A stretch of DNA of 64,000 nucleotides from Heligmosomoides polygyrus polygyrus (GCA_947396885.1 OX377206.1:85867960-85931959), one strand, 5' to 3'; counted from the first letter of the stretch, positions 52,568 to 62,904 are shown. A program made the numbers and translations. Notes: generated from the sequence alone by a model not told the origin.

Positions 52568-55009
52568 TCCACCGGATCCACCACAGTGCGAAACCCGATC
52601 ACCCACAACCCGTGGGAAATACCGGTTGTTCTGCCGCCTATACCGGATATCACTAGTGAAGAATACGATCTCGACTCATCCCCCATCCATTTCGTACCAC
52701 GGGATGAGGAGAAAACCCAAATCAGCGACTCTATTCATAAAACGCTAGCTGAGGTACTTTTCAACCTTGGGAAGTCCATAGCCGTGCCAATACATCTTCT
52801 CACTGCCTCCCCCTCACCAACGGAGGAAGTGGACGAAATATTCGATGACGTTGATGTCATCGAAAACGAAGTCCTCGTGACACCGTATAATGCATCCCGT
52901 TGGAAGAAACAGATCAGAGAAGCAATGCTTCCACCTCATGAACTGTTTGGAAACGAGGACCCGTCGACAAAGAACGACAATCCTCCTCGCGCCCGAACCG
53001 AACACGCCGTTGCCATTCCCCCGGGAAACTTCATATTCCGCCACATTTTCAACGACGTCTGCCTACATCAAGAGTCCAAACTTCAGCAGCTGGAAGTACT
53101 AAGCGTCACTAACCCGACATGGGCAGCAAGGATCTTTCTCTCACGCAAGGATGTTTCCGCTAGACGCGTAGTCGATGGATTGGCCGTCACCAGATGCCAA
53201 CAAGTGACAGCAAACCACACGTTCGAAAACCACGAAGTCAACGGAACATGTTACACCATGACCCCCGTCCTTATTGGAGATCAGCTGTGGTTTGTGTTGC
53301 CCGGCACAACAGATCTAATCGAGTCTTCTCCTACAACAATATGCCCATATCCAAACAGGGCCCTTACCATTCCTGCGCAAAGGCTACTTCCGCCAAACAC
53401 GAGGACCAATCAGGCCGCCAAAGTTTTTCTCTTTAATCCTCCCGGAACATTCTTTAGTACAGTCGACTTTTCCGCGATGGCTCCAGGACCCCATATCGCC
53501 AGGCTCCAACAAAATCAACAGGAGATCTCGAATAGACTCTCCAAAAGGGGAATTCTGGAGAACACATGGCTCGCCGTCAAGAACACCACCCTCAAGGCAC
53601 GACAGTCTCTCAGCAATCTGTACGAGAATACCACCAACAAGCTCTCAGAAGGAGTAGAAACCTTCAAACGCTCGATCCTACGCCTTGTCCTTTGGATAGT
53701 AGTCCCAACCCTTGTCGTCATCATCTTGATTGGCTGCTGCGTCATATACCTCAAACTGTATCTTCTACGAAGAGCCACGACTACAGCATCATCTGCACTT
53801 TTTGAAGTCGCAAGGAACTTCGCTCCACGGTCACGGAATAGATCGCGTAATAACCGCGCCGTTAATATCGTAAGATCACCTTCCCCAAATGGAATAGAAA
53901 TGGAATCTCCCTTATTCGTCCCACGCATCTATGCGATGAGAAATTCGACCAACTCATCGCTACCATACATCGAACTCACCATTGGGAAGACGAGTGTTAC
54001 GGCACTGATCGACAGCGGAGCTTCAATCTCCTACATGAAACTTTCAACGTTACATGAAGTAGCGCCTGCCACATCATTCCTTCCAAGAAATACCACGGCA
54101 ACTACAGCCAATGGAACGACCATCCAACTGCTGGCATGTGTGAAATTACCTATCAGAATCGGAAGGTACACAATCAGCCACCAATTCTGGATTTCAGCGG
54201 ACAAGGATTGCCCTGCACAGTTATTGCTCGGATCAGACTTCATCCGCCAACTCAACAGAAGTGGTCTACCTCTTTCGCTAGACCTCCACAACCACGTCAT
54301 CGCCATCGGAGAAGAACACCACAATCTAGTCCAGGTACACAACATCACGGTTCAAACAGAGACCCCACTTCATGTCCTAATAGATGGGGACACCGTCCTA
54401 CCGAGAAGAACGACCGCAGTGATACGCACTAAAATACGAGGGTTACCACCCCACGCGACTATGGACGTTTTAATAGAGGACAACCAACGAGTGACAGACG
54501 ATCTCTATGTAGTCGGACGAGCCCTCGTCTCTCCTTCAACGGATGGAACATGCTACATCAACATTATGAACCCATCCAACACGAATATTTACATCAAGGA
54601 TAAGACGAAGATAGCAAAGGCTACACCGGTAGCATATCCTGAAATCCAAGTATTGGCAGTACATCAACAGCCGCCGGACCACATTGTCCACAATCCGGCT
54701 AACGCTGTACCACCAGAGGCCGACTGGGAAGCTAGACTTCCACATTTTCCGGTATACCCGCCACCAAAGAACTTCGATATAGCCGCCGAAATTGACCTCT
54801 CTGCATCGCACTCAATGAAGAACAGAAGCAACAACTTCGCACCATACTTCGATATCATACGGATGCGTTTGTTGGACCGGATGGACATCTTGGACACTAC
54901 AAGGGAGATATCCGTCACCGCATCGACCTCATTGACAACGCGCCCATACCGGCACGAAAGATATATCGCGTACCCTTGGAAAAACGCAAAGAAATCGAGA
55001 AACAGATAA
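52568..55009 (+). CDS. Envelope-like membrane region fused to retropepsin (partial 5')
   Basis: Open for about 813 codons from the gap. Residues 1-370 are extracellular-like: several N-glycosylation sequons (NHT, NGT, NTT), a few Cys in the RCQQ, GTCYTM and TICPY contexts, and a dibasic KR at about 330. Residues about 371-398 form one hydrophobic helix (VLWIVVPTLVVIILIGCCVI), followed by a basic tail. Around residue 480 lies ALIDSGASISY, a retropepsin active site, followed by the family's flap-side ILLGSDF-type motif (LLLGSDFIRQL). The frame ends in the pol overlap. A membrane glycoprotein before the protease reverses normal retroviral order. Whether it is a true env, or part of an unusual gag, is inference. 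Confidence 0.7.
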   Translation, partial: STGSTTVRNPITHNPWEIPVVLPPIPDITSEEYDLDSSPIHFVPRDEEKTQISDSIHKTLAEVLFNLGKSIAVPIHLLTASPSPTEEVDEIFDDVDVIENEVLVTPYNASRWKKQIREAMLPPHELFGNEDPSTKNDNPPRARTEHAVAIPPGNFIFRHIFNDVCLHQESKLQQLEVLSVTNPTWAARIFLSRKDVSARRVVDGLAVTRCQQVTANHTFENHEVNGTCYTMTPVLIGDQLWFVLPGTTDLIESSPTTICPYPNRALTIPAQRLLPPNTRTNQAAKVFLFNPPGTFFSTVDFSAMAPGPHIARLQQNQQEISNRLSKRGILENTWLAVKNTTLKARQSLSNLYENTTNKLSEGVETFKRSILRLVLWIVVPTLVVIILIGCCVIYLKLYLLRRATTTASSALFEVARNFAPRSRNRSRNNRAVNIVRSPSPNGIEMESPLFVPRIYAMRNSTNSSLPYIELTIGKTSVTALIDSGASISYMKLSTLHEVAPATSFLPRNTTATTANGTTIQLLACVKLPIRIGRYTISHQFWISADKDCPAQLLLGSDFIRQLNRSGLPLSLDLHNHVIAIGEEHHNLVQVHNITVQTETPLHVLIDGDTVLPRRTTAVIRTKIRGLPPHATMDVLIEDNQRVTDDLYVVGRALVSPSTDGTCYINIMNPSNTNIYIKDKTKIAKATPVAYPEIQVLAVHQQPPDHIVHNPANAVPPEADWEARLPHFPVYPPPKNFDIAAEIDLSASHSMKNRSNNFAPYFDIIRMRLLDRMDILDTTREISVTASTSLTTRPYRHERYIAYPWKNAKKSRNR

Positions 55010-57480
55010 CACAGATGCTGAGCGACGGAATCATACGCGAATCCTCCTCCCCTTTCTGCGCGCCCATTGTTTTGGTCAAGAAGCGAGAAACGAACGCATG
55101 GCGTTTCACTATCGATTTCCGTGGATTGAACGCCATAACCAAACCTCAACAGTCCATCCTACCCAATATTCAGGATATCATCGACTTATGCGCAAATCAA
55201 TGTCTCTACACATCCCTCGACTTCCAACAGGGATTCCATCAGATTCCCTTGGAAGAATCTCATTGCGAACGTACGGCATTCGCATGCTTTCTTGGAGCAT
55301 TCGAATATATACGGATGCCTATGGGATTGAAAGGTGCTCCCGCTACCTTCCAACGCATAATGGACGACTTCAAGAAGCACCTACGAGCCCGAGTGTTTAT
55401 CTACATCGACGATCTCATCATCACCTCCGAAACAGCAGACGATCATCTTCGTGACATCGACGAAGTATTGACCAAAATAAGGGACATAGGAATGAAGCTA
55501 AAAGCGACTAAATGCGAATTTGCACGAAAGGAGATTAAGTTCTTAGGCTTCATTCTGAGTAAAGACGGAATACGTCCAAATCCGGAAAAGACTAGAGCGA
55601 TCGACGCATTTCCGACTCCACGCACAACTACCGACGTCAAAGCGTTCATCGGAATGTGCTCATTCTTTCGCCGATTTATCCATCAATTCGCGTCAATAGC
55701 AGCTCCAATAACGGCACTCACCAAGAAAGACACTCCATTTGAATGGACTAAGGAGTGCGAAGACGCCATGAACACACTGAAGAAAGCTCTCACATCCGCA
55801 CCCATCCTTAGTGCACCACGACTAGGACGACCATTCATCATAGAAACGGACAGCTCAGGAAAAGGAACAGCCGCGGTATTGAAGCAAGAGCAAGAAGGAC
55901 AAGAACGGATTATTGCCTACGCAAGCAGAACCCTCACAAAGCATGAGAGTCGGTACCCGGCTATCGAACTAGAGGCTCTTGGCCTCGTGTTCGCGGTCGG
56001 TAAATTCCGACCTTACATTGACGGCGCTAGGACCACCATAATTACCGACCACGCGCCACTAAAGGCATTATTACATCGAAAGGACCTTACCGGAAGACTG
56101 GCCAAATACCAAATTGTTTTGCAGGAATTCGATATCGACATTGTCTATCGTCCCGGGAAAAAGAACATTGTCTGTGACACTTTATCCCGATACCTACCAT
56201 CTGTCAATCATATATCACCCACCGACATCAGTGATTTACAGATTGAAAAGCTGCGAGAGCAACAAGATGGCTGCAGCTGGATAGCAGAAATAAAAGAATT
56301 ACTACGCCATCACCCGAACGACGATCGCGCAGCGGATTACATCCTCATGAACGACGTCTTGTATAAGATCCCCTCCCGCCTGCACCAGGAACCACAACTG
56401 ATAGTACCGGAATCCTCCGATCTCAAGGCCACACTCATTTCCATGGCACATGAGTCCCCAACAGGCACTTCACATCAGGGAACAAAGAAAACTCATGCCC
56501 TAATCGAGAAATTCGCCATATGGAACAATATGAGGCAAGAGGTTCATGACTTTGTCTCCCAGTGCAGTAAATGTCAGATGAGGAAGGACCCTGCAGCATA
56601 CAGGATCACGGAACCACTCCAACCTCTCGAGGTTCCAAGCAGACCATGGCAGAGAGTACACACTGACATCATCGGCCCACTGCCATTAACACTACAAGGC
56701 AATAAGTACATCATTGTATTCGTCGACGCCTTCTCCAAATTCACCATCGCTGAACCATTGCCGGACCAGAAAGCACTCACAGTGGCAGAGATCTTCACCG
56801 ACCGTTTTATAGCCCGATTCGGTCTACCGGAAACACTCGTTACCGATCAAGGAACCAACTATACCAGCGACGCATTCCGCAATCTCTTACGCCAATTCTC
56901 TATCACTCACCGTACGAGCACGCCTTATCACCATCAGAGCAACGGCCAGGTTGAAAGAGCTAATCGCACTCTACAGGAACTAATCACAATCGCAACCCAG
57001 CAACATAACGACACCTGGGATCATGTACTCCACCTCGTTACTCACTCATATAACAGTACGGAGAATGTTTCTACTAAATTTTCGCCCTACTTCCTGATCC
57101 ACGGACGCGAGCCCAACAACATCTTCCACCTAGCCATGCGGCTACCACGCAAGACTTTTATCGACGAGGACGACTACGTTAATCAACTGGTCGGACTTCT
57201 CCAAACCGTTTGGAAGGAGACGAGCGCCAACATCGCACAAGCTCAGGAAGAACAGAAACACCACTACGACCTCAGAAAGCGCACTATCAGAAAACCGTAT
57301 AAAGCCGGAGATAAGATTCTCATCCGCAAAGAGGGCGCCAACAAAATCTCGACGCGTTTCGACGGACCATTCACAGTGATCCGAGTCGACTACCCGAACG
57401 TGATAACCCAAGACGGACGGCGCGAACGAAAGATCCACATGAACCGCACCAAACCATATAATACTCCCACCACCGACTAG
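54796..57480 (+). CDS. gypsy reverse transcriptase, RNase H and integrase
   Basis: Open in the -1 frame relative to the preceding ORF from 54796. RT region: DGIIRESSSPFCAPIVLVKK, FRGLNAITKPQ, YTSLDFQQGFHQIPL, MPMGLKGAPATFQRIMD and the active site FIYIDDLIITS. RNase H: FIIETDSSGKG, AIELEALGLVFAV, TTIITDHAPLKAL. The spacer has a YRPGKKNIVCDTLSRY motif. Integrase: an HHCC-type finger (HESPTGTSHQGTKKTHAL...CSKCQMRK) and a DDE core with HTDIIGPLP, LVTDQGTNYTS and NGQVERANRTL. The C-terminal GPFTVIRVDYPNV segment is typical for gypsy integrases. All catalytic residues seen are intact. Conserved pol homology begins near 54808, before any start codon, so translation must enter from the upstream frame. 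Confidence 0.93.
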   Translation, partial: PLCIALNEEQKQQLRTILRYHTDAFVGPDGHLGHYKGDIRHRIDLIDNAPIPARKIYRVPLEKRKEIEKQITQMLSDGIIRESSSPFCAPIVLVKKRETNAWRFTIDFRGLNAITKPQQSILPNIQDIIDLCANQCLYTSLDFQQGFHQIPLEESHCERTAFACFLGAFEYIRMPMGLKGAPATFQRIMDDFKKHLRARVFIYIDDLIITSETADDHLRDIDEVLTKIRDIGMKLKATKCEFARKEIKFLGFILSKDGIRPNPEKTRAIDAFPTPRTTTDVKAFIGMCSFFRRFIHQFASIAAPITALTKKDTPFEWTKECEDAMNTLKKALTSAPILSAPRLGRPFIIETDSSGKGTAAVLKQEQEGQERIIAYASRTLTKHESRYPAIELEALGLVFAVGKFRPYIDGARTTIITDHAPLKALLHRKDLTGRLAKYQIVLQEFDIDIVYRPGKKNIVCDTLSRYLPSVNHISPTDISDLQIEKLREQQDGCSWIAEIKELLRHHPNDDRAADYILMNDVLYKIPSRLHQEPQLIVPESSDLKATLISMAHESPTGTSHQGTKKTHALIEKFAIWNNMRQEVHDFVSQCSKCQMRKDPAAYRITEPLQPLEVPSRPWQRVHTDIIGPLPLTLQGNKYIIVFVDAFSKFTIAEPLPDQKALTVAEIFTDRFIARFGLPETLVTDQGTNYTSDAFRNLLRQFSITHRTSTPYHHQSNGQVERANRTLQELITIATQQHNDTWDHVLHLVTHSYNSTENVSTKFSPYFLIHGREPNNIFHLAMRLPRKTFIDEDDYVNQLVGLLQTVWKETSANIAQAQEEQKHHYDLRKRTIRKPYKAGDKILIRKEGANKISTRFDGPFTVIRVDYPNVITQDGRRERKIHMNRTKPYNTPTTD

Positions 57481-57582
57481 CAACGAAGGTCCGGACGACA
57501 GAACTCCTTTCTCCAGTATACCCACATCACTTTCGCCACTTTTCATTATCCATCGATTCTTTTCCGACTCGTTTCAAGTTAA

Positions 57583-57613
<31 letters not shown>

Positions 57614-57651
57614 GAGAAAAGAAAAAAAAAAGAAAAAAAAAGAGCATAAAG
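57583..57651 (+). repeat. A/G-rich tract, possible polypurine tract
   Basis: About 70 bases of almost pure A with scattered G, just after the integrase stop. Could serve as or decay from the polypurine tract, or be a simple A-rich repeat. Confidence 0.4.
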
Positions 57652-57896
57652 AATGTCATTGATTTAATGATTTGTGTAATCCGTGATTGTGTGTCTGCAA
57701 ATCAATACTTTTATCTTTGTATTATATTCCCACTATATTGCCTTGTTGTACCATCTTTTTTTTATTTTTTTACCTACTCTAACAGAAATACCCATTTCAC
57801 ATTTCACACTAGCCACCCCTAAATGTAGTACACATTTATTGCACTTCGCATTTATTCGTCGCAACATGAAACGACAAAACTACAACATGTACCAGT

Positions 57897-58317
57897 TCAG
57901 ACATCCCCCACCTCTAGCTGATCAAGAGGAGAGCGTTCGAACACGACCCGCGTTCCCCGAAACTCCATCACGCGACCTTGCTCCCCTCGCTGCGGCGCAC
58001 TACGAACTCCCTCGCTACGGCGGACCAGCAGGACAATGACGACGACGGCGAGAACAACGACACACACCAGGGCGACGACTACAACCCGAACATTCACCAA
58101 AGACTATCATCGATATATGCTATTTAACTGACTCACCCAAGCCCACTCCGGAAAAGACAAGCAAGCGTTCACATAGCTGGGACTCTGCTTCCGGCGTCGA
58201 GCAGCCCTCGGCAGCGGTAACGTCATCGCAGACGCACCCGAAAATTCCGGAGTCGTTATAGCATACTCCACGATAGTGACAGGAATTGAGGCAGAACGAC
58301 CGCTCCACAAAAGCCAT
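57897..58317 (-). CDS. Candidate EGF-like, single-pass membrane protein (two exons)
   Basis: Exon one (58317-58137) starts at an ATG (MAFVERS) and encodes a six-cysteine EGF-like pattern: C, 3 residues, C, 5 residues, C, 8, C, 1, C, 8, C, around NSCHYRGVCYNDSG and FGCVCDD. It ends at a strong GTGAGT donor. The intron (58136-58079, 58 nt, ends TTGTAG) joins phase 1 to phase 1. Exon two (58078-57897) encodes a long hydrophobic helix (VALVCVVVLAVVVIVLLV) then RR and a basic tail to a stop. About 120 residues. Membrane-tethered EGF ligands share this order, but no signal peptide is seen; an upstream exon may exist. It is antisense to the retroelement, between pol and the candidate LTR. Confidence 0.45.
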
Positions 58318-58883
58318 GATGACACGAGTACCGTCTCCTCCCTCCCTTCTCCCTTTCACCCTTCAGCTTCTTCCGCCAATGTGCACAAAACCGACGAACG
58401 AGCACTGTCGCGCACATGCACGGCCACCTGCAACCCGGCGCGGCGCACCCCTCCGAGCGAAAGAACAGCGACGATTGCCTCACTGTCGATGACGTATGAC
58501 ACAGAGACATCCCAGCTGACCGGTGACTCACATCAAAGTTCCGGGACGGAACTTTTTCGGAAGGGTAACATGTAAGGACAGCACCAAGAATAATCAATCA
58601 AAAGAAAAAGAGATTTCCACTACGATCCCGAGACGGTCGCCAAACATGAGACATGGGTCATCGAAATTCAGCCGCGGTGTCTGCACAGAACTACAAGGAC
58701 GCAAAGGACAACTCAGCAGACATTAAGGGAACCGGTACCGCGACCCTGAAACTGGACGCTAATCTAATGAACGCGATCATTTGATTAACAATTTGTGTGC
58801 GCAGACCTAGTGGCGGAGGGAAAAAACACACGAAACATCAGGGAACGCCATCAAGGACAATCGAGGCGCACTCGACCGATTCA

Positions 58884-58892
58884 TATAAAAGG
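58884..58892 (+). promoter_or_regulatory. TATA box (TATAAAAGG)
   Basis: A consensus TATA box at the position expected for the LTR promoter; about 25-30 bp downstream lies CAGGGGGACTCG, a possible start region. Confidence 0.5.
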
Positions 58893-59187
58893 AGCCGACG
58901 GGACAACAGGGGGACTCGTTCGTCTGCCCGGATCCAGCCGTCATTCACCCCCTTTCTCCCTCTTCTTCTTCCCCACGCTGTCATGTGAGGAAGGAGGACC
59001 GTCCTCTCTTCTCCTCCCCGGACCCCTTCCCTTTCCTCTCTCTTCTCCTCCCCGGACCCCTTTTCTTCCTCTTCCCCTCGACTTCTTTTACTCCTAGTTT
59101 ACACAACCTTAGTCCTAACTTTCCTTCCTTCGTGCTATGCTTATTCTTTGTTCTCCCCATCCTCACATAGTAGTGTTGTAGCTCGCC

Positions 59188-59193
59188 AATAAA
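59188..59193 (+). terminator. Poly(A) signal AATAAA
   Basis: AATAAA in the context CTCGCCAATAAACTCTTAG, followed by a T-rich segment. Fits the R-region polyadenylation of the candidate LTR. Confidence 0.5.
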
Positions 59194-59400
59194 CTCTTAG
59201 TAATAAGATATGAGTTTTCTTGTAGTCTTAGTCGATCTTAGGAGTGTCGTCTGGTCGTGCCGGCTGTCTGGCTCCTTCCGTCGTGTCCGCTTGCCGGACA
59301 TCCTCGTCAAGTCTTCATTAGGGATGCTGACTCCAGGGCCATGAATTACGGGAAATGCCTTCCCAACCGGAGCCCTGGGTCGTAGCACCCCTACACTCTA

Positions 59401-59811
59401 ACTATCCTGGACGCTCCCACCGAAGAAATACCTCCCAAAATTACACTGAAAAGCATAGTTTTCTGTATTAACCTGGATCCGTCCGACGGAAGAAACACAC
59501 TTTACCTTCACAATTACCTGTGGTTGATACCGGCTCAATTATATCAGACCAATGACATGGGTAAGCATGCAACACCAGAAGATTGGCCAATGTACTGACC
59601 TGCAAGCGCTGTCCATGTGAACAAAAACCTGAGCAGGATTGCTCTCGTGCGAAATGAGGAAGTGCAGCGGAGTTATGACGTCGAGGTTCCATCCCGATGA
59701 CATGTTTTCCATGGAGTATTGCATTCCGTTCACCTAAAATCGCTACGTCTACACACTGTGGAGACTCTTCCCACGATCAGTTCACTAGTCTAATATGGAA
59801 TTTGTGCGACG
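59401..59811. other. No recognised feature
   Basis: Short open frames on the minus strand without domain features. Confidence 0.35.
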
Positions 59812-60585
59812 TAGAATCTATCCTACATAGTAGGGGGGGGGGGAAGCAGTCCACTCTGACTCCTTGAAGACAACGGTAGAATTGAAAGAAAACTAGTTCA
59901 CAAAGACAATACCATGAATTGGCCTACGAGAGAACTTCCTTTGTAGTCCTCTAATCGAAAAAGGGACACTGCTTAAGTAGCCTCGCTTCCTCGTTTCTCT
60001 AGCGATGCCCTCGCACCCCCCCCCCCATCCCTCCCCCCGGTGGCAGATATAACTCCAACGCGGCGCGAACCCCCCTGGCGTCGCGCACGGTGCGCGACGA
60101 AATTGGACGAGTTGCCGCGGTCCGATGCTTCCGACGGCTAGAAACGCTTCCTACAGGGACACGCCATTGCCTTATTTCAACGTTTCTTGGAGATGGTATA
60201 TGAAAATGGCTTCAATAGGACGATCAGCGACAGTTTATACAGGAATCCTGGTCGTGTGGATGGTCTCTAGCGTCAGCATTTGCCATCTACAACTTCTTCG
60301 GTTAGTTTTTACCCGTGATTATGGTTACACTACGGAAGAAGGTCACTATCACCTATTCTCGGACCAATTGTCCTACTGCAGACTGTTGTCTACTACATTC
60401 CGTGGGATCTCGAGTTCCTTGCTAGAAATGTGGTCTGGGAGCTTAAACACTGAGAACATTTCGTGCACCGCGGCTAACCATACGTCACCGAGCGCACGTC
60501 CGCGTTTCAGCGCCGCGACGTCGCGTTGGAGTTAGGTCTTGGAGCCGCTCCCCCCCCCCCCGACTAGGATAGATCCCAGAATGGC
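59812..60585. mobile_element. MITE of the GGGATCTATCCTA family with nested foldback
   Basis: Outer ends GAATCTATCCTACATAG and GACTAGGATAGATCCC are inverted. A second inverted pair, TAACTCCAACGCGGCGCG (60052) and CGCGTTGGAGTTA (60522-60534), encloses about 480 bp nested inside. A 136-residue open frame within the nested part shows no domain. Confidence 0.5.
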
Positions 60586-61015
60586 TTCTCCAGTCCGGTA
60601 CTTTAGAAATAAAAAAAAACAGAAAAAAATAAGGAAGGGAAGCTGAAGAAACAACAAAAGGTAAATAAAAAATAAAAAAGAAGAAAATTAAAAATAGGGA
60701 AACAAAAATATTAATAAAATTTTCTAACGGTGACTTTATATTTGTAGAAGGATAGTTTGGTATATCCAACCATTACGTCTATCATTTTTTATTTATTTTA
60801 CATCGTTCATCACCACGTTTACACTTATATATGTCTCTATTCACGTTCTAACTAGTTGTGCTGTCATTGACTCGTTTTCTTTTGTTTCTTTCCTTCACAG
60901 CTTCGTTCATCTCATAGCCTTTCCACTTCTACATCTAATTTTGAATTCTTTGATCACATGGACAGAGGTTACAGAGGTTTTTTACAGAGTTTTTTTTTAC
61001 AGAGGTTTTTTTTTA

Positions 61016-61344
61016 CGGCAGAGGTTCGGTGTCACCCCGATATTTGAGAAGATGCGCGAAGCTCGTCTGCGATGGTACGGCCATGTCCTTCGCGCAAAAG
61101 GTGACACTGTCCGAAAGACTGGTCTTAACTTTGATGTGCCCGGTAGGCGGCCACGAGGGCGACCAAAACAGCGGTGGCTTGATACGCTGCATCAGGACTT
61201 GAAGATGGCTGGGTTGCACCCTGATCAGGCATTTGATCGGGAGAAATGGCGCCAACATTCCAGGAAAGCGGACCCCGCAACTAAGCGGGACAAACGCTGA
61301 AGAAGAAGAAGAAGAAGAAGAAGAAGAAGAAGAAGAAGAAGAAG
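61016..61344 (+). mobile_element. 5'-truncated RTE with (GAA)n tail
   Basis: Encodes only the last 90 or so residues of an RTE protein: FGVTPIFEKMREARLRWYGH, GRRPRGRPKQRWLDTLHQDL and ADPATKRDKR before the TGA. A (GAA)n tail ends at 61344. Short duplications ATGGACAGA at 60958-60966 and 61345-61353 flank the insert. Between the left duplication and the coding part are repeated TTACAGAGGTTTTTT units. Same subfamily as 28064-30034 and the tail at 1632. Confidence 0.8.
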
Positions 61345-61557
61345 ATGGACAGATTTTAAAGATTCATTGAAATATACTCGTCTTCCTCACTGTAGAGCTA
61401 CAGGAGGAATATAATATACCTTTTTTATATTTATTCTTATATGTCATTTTAGTACTTCACTGTGTTCTTAGACTTGTTGATTTTTGTATTTTGTTTGAAC
61501 AATTGAACCATCTGAAATTATTTACTGTTCCTTTTCCGCGTGGGTTGCACCATATCA

Positions 61558-61560
61558 AAA

Positions 61561-61607
<47 letters not shown>

Positions 61608-61610
61608 ATA
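61558..61610. repeat. (AAAT)n microsatellite
   Basis: About 12 repeats of a tetranucleotide (ATAA/AAAT). Confidence 0.95.
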
Positions 61611-62260
61611 GCACGGAATAACCTACGTAGTTGTCCTTGCATTTCAGCAGACATGGATGAGAATGTGCAGCGAGCCATTTGAACAGGTCAAGCAGCAGAA
61701 GGCATCCAATCATGCCAGGAAAGCTGCAAAGCTCTCGGCTATTGACGTTGGGGATAGAAGCGGTGGGCTAAATCAGTATCGGTGAACAACGAGGTGGTCG
61801 TGAGCGCGAAGGGTGGAATACGGTCCCGTTGAAGCTCTACAGTACCACTCACAAAAACGTCATGCGCGAAGCTGGAATGGGAGGAGACGGACGGAGGTGA
61901 AGATCATCAAGAACTACCATTAATGCTTCGTCAACAAGCTCGTGCTCATGACATCGGCCAATCGCTAAGCGTGACGAATTTTAGCAGATTTCAAGTAGAA
62001 GGCATAAAAAACCGAAGCAATTCCTGTACCCTCATGGGGCAGCAACTCGACAAGCACCCTCTTATTCTTAGATGAATATTGCCACATTCATACTTCATGG
62101 CATGAACATCGCCGAATGAGTCAGCTACACCTCTCTTGGGCTTGTAGTCATTGTGGCAAACGATCGCGGATCTCAATGGAAGGAAAATCACCTATGAAGG
62201 CGGCGAAGAACAAATGGCTTTCTGCTCATCTAATCGACTCCATTGTTCATTCTGCTCTAA
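61611..62260. other. No recognised feature
   Basis: No domain or repeat was recognised in this stretch. Confidence 0.35.
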
Positions 62261-62394
62261 GCTCTAGTTTAAACTTGCGCCGCTGAGCGGCGTGGTACGA
62301 CGGTCGGGATAGATGTCGACCGGGTGGGACCAAAATCGATATCTATGGCGATCGTGGTGCCTCGCCGCGTGGCTGCGCAGGTATAAACTAGGGC
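62261..62394. mobile_element. Harbinger-like MITE (GCYCTAGTTT type)
   Basis: Ends GCTCTAGTTTAAACTTGC and GCCCTAGTTTATACC are inverted. Left flank TAA, right flank TAG. Sister of 38259-38387. Confidence 0.7.
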
Positions 62395-62904
62395 TAGCGT
62401 ACACCTAGGAAGAACCTTACGAAAGCACTATGAAGGTATTACCATACCATAACAACGAACTGAGAGCACGATGTCCAGATTTAGATAATTCACGCGAGTG
62501 AAAATGAGGTCATATGGAGTTCGGAATTTATGAATTTCTAAAGGAGACGTAAAGAAATAGTGTGGATATGCAAAGATATCCACAAGTATCGCCTTGTATC
62601 CTTCTTATCGTATGCGCGCGCATGAGCATGGGAAGATGAGGTACAATGGTAGCCTGAAATCGGAAAGAAATCATCACACAAGTGGAACGAGCATTTTGGC
62701 ACCGCTGTAACGTTGTCCTTTCATAAACTACACCGTTGTGCTTGAGCGCTCTACTAGAATCTCGAAGGCCCGCACCTACAGTGCACACTTCGGAAAAATC
62801 GTAGAAGAGAGTAACACTTCAACAAAAACTGGGCGTGAATCAATGAAGCAGCTCAATGATATCGGTGTGGAGCCCAATATTTCTCCTATTTATAACTAAG
62901 CAAA

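Larger units (their letters stand above)
52568..57480 (+). mobile_element. Ty3/gypsy-type retroelement, 5' end missing
   Basis: The internal region holds a glycoprotein-like part, retropepsin, RT, RNase H and integrase. RT before integrase and the YIDD active site place it in Ty3/gypsy rather than Ty1/copia. The 5' LTR is absent (gap). A candidate 3' LTR is placed downstream, 58570-59400, from promoter and poly(A) signals. Confidence 0.85.
58570..59400 (+). repeat. Candidate 3' LTR region
   Basis: Contains a TATA box with a downstream AATAAA 300 bp later, as an LTR would (U3-R-U5). Neither TG...CA edges nor the 5' partner could be seen, since the upstream side is missing. Boundaries are estimates. 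Confidence 0.4.

Noticed and set aside
54979..54985. GAAAAAC as a -1 programmed frameshift site
   Set aside because: Conserved RT-frame sequence begins about 170 bases upstream, so shifting here would omit it.
60125..60535. 136-residue open frame
   Set aside because: Lies inside a nested foldback with no domain or codon signal; no homologous copy with the frame kept.
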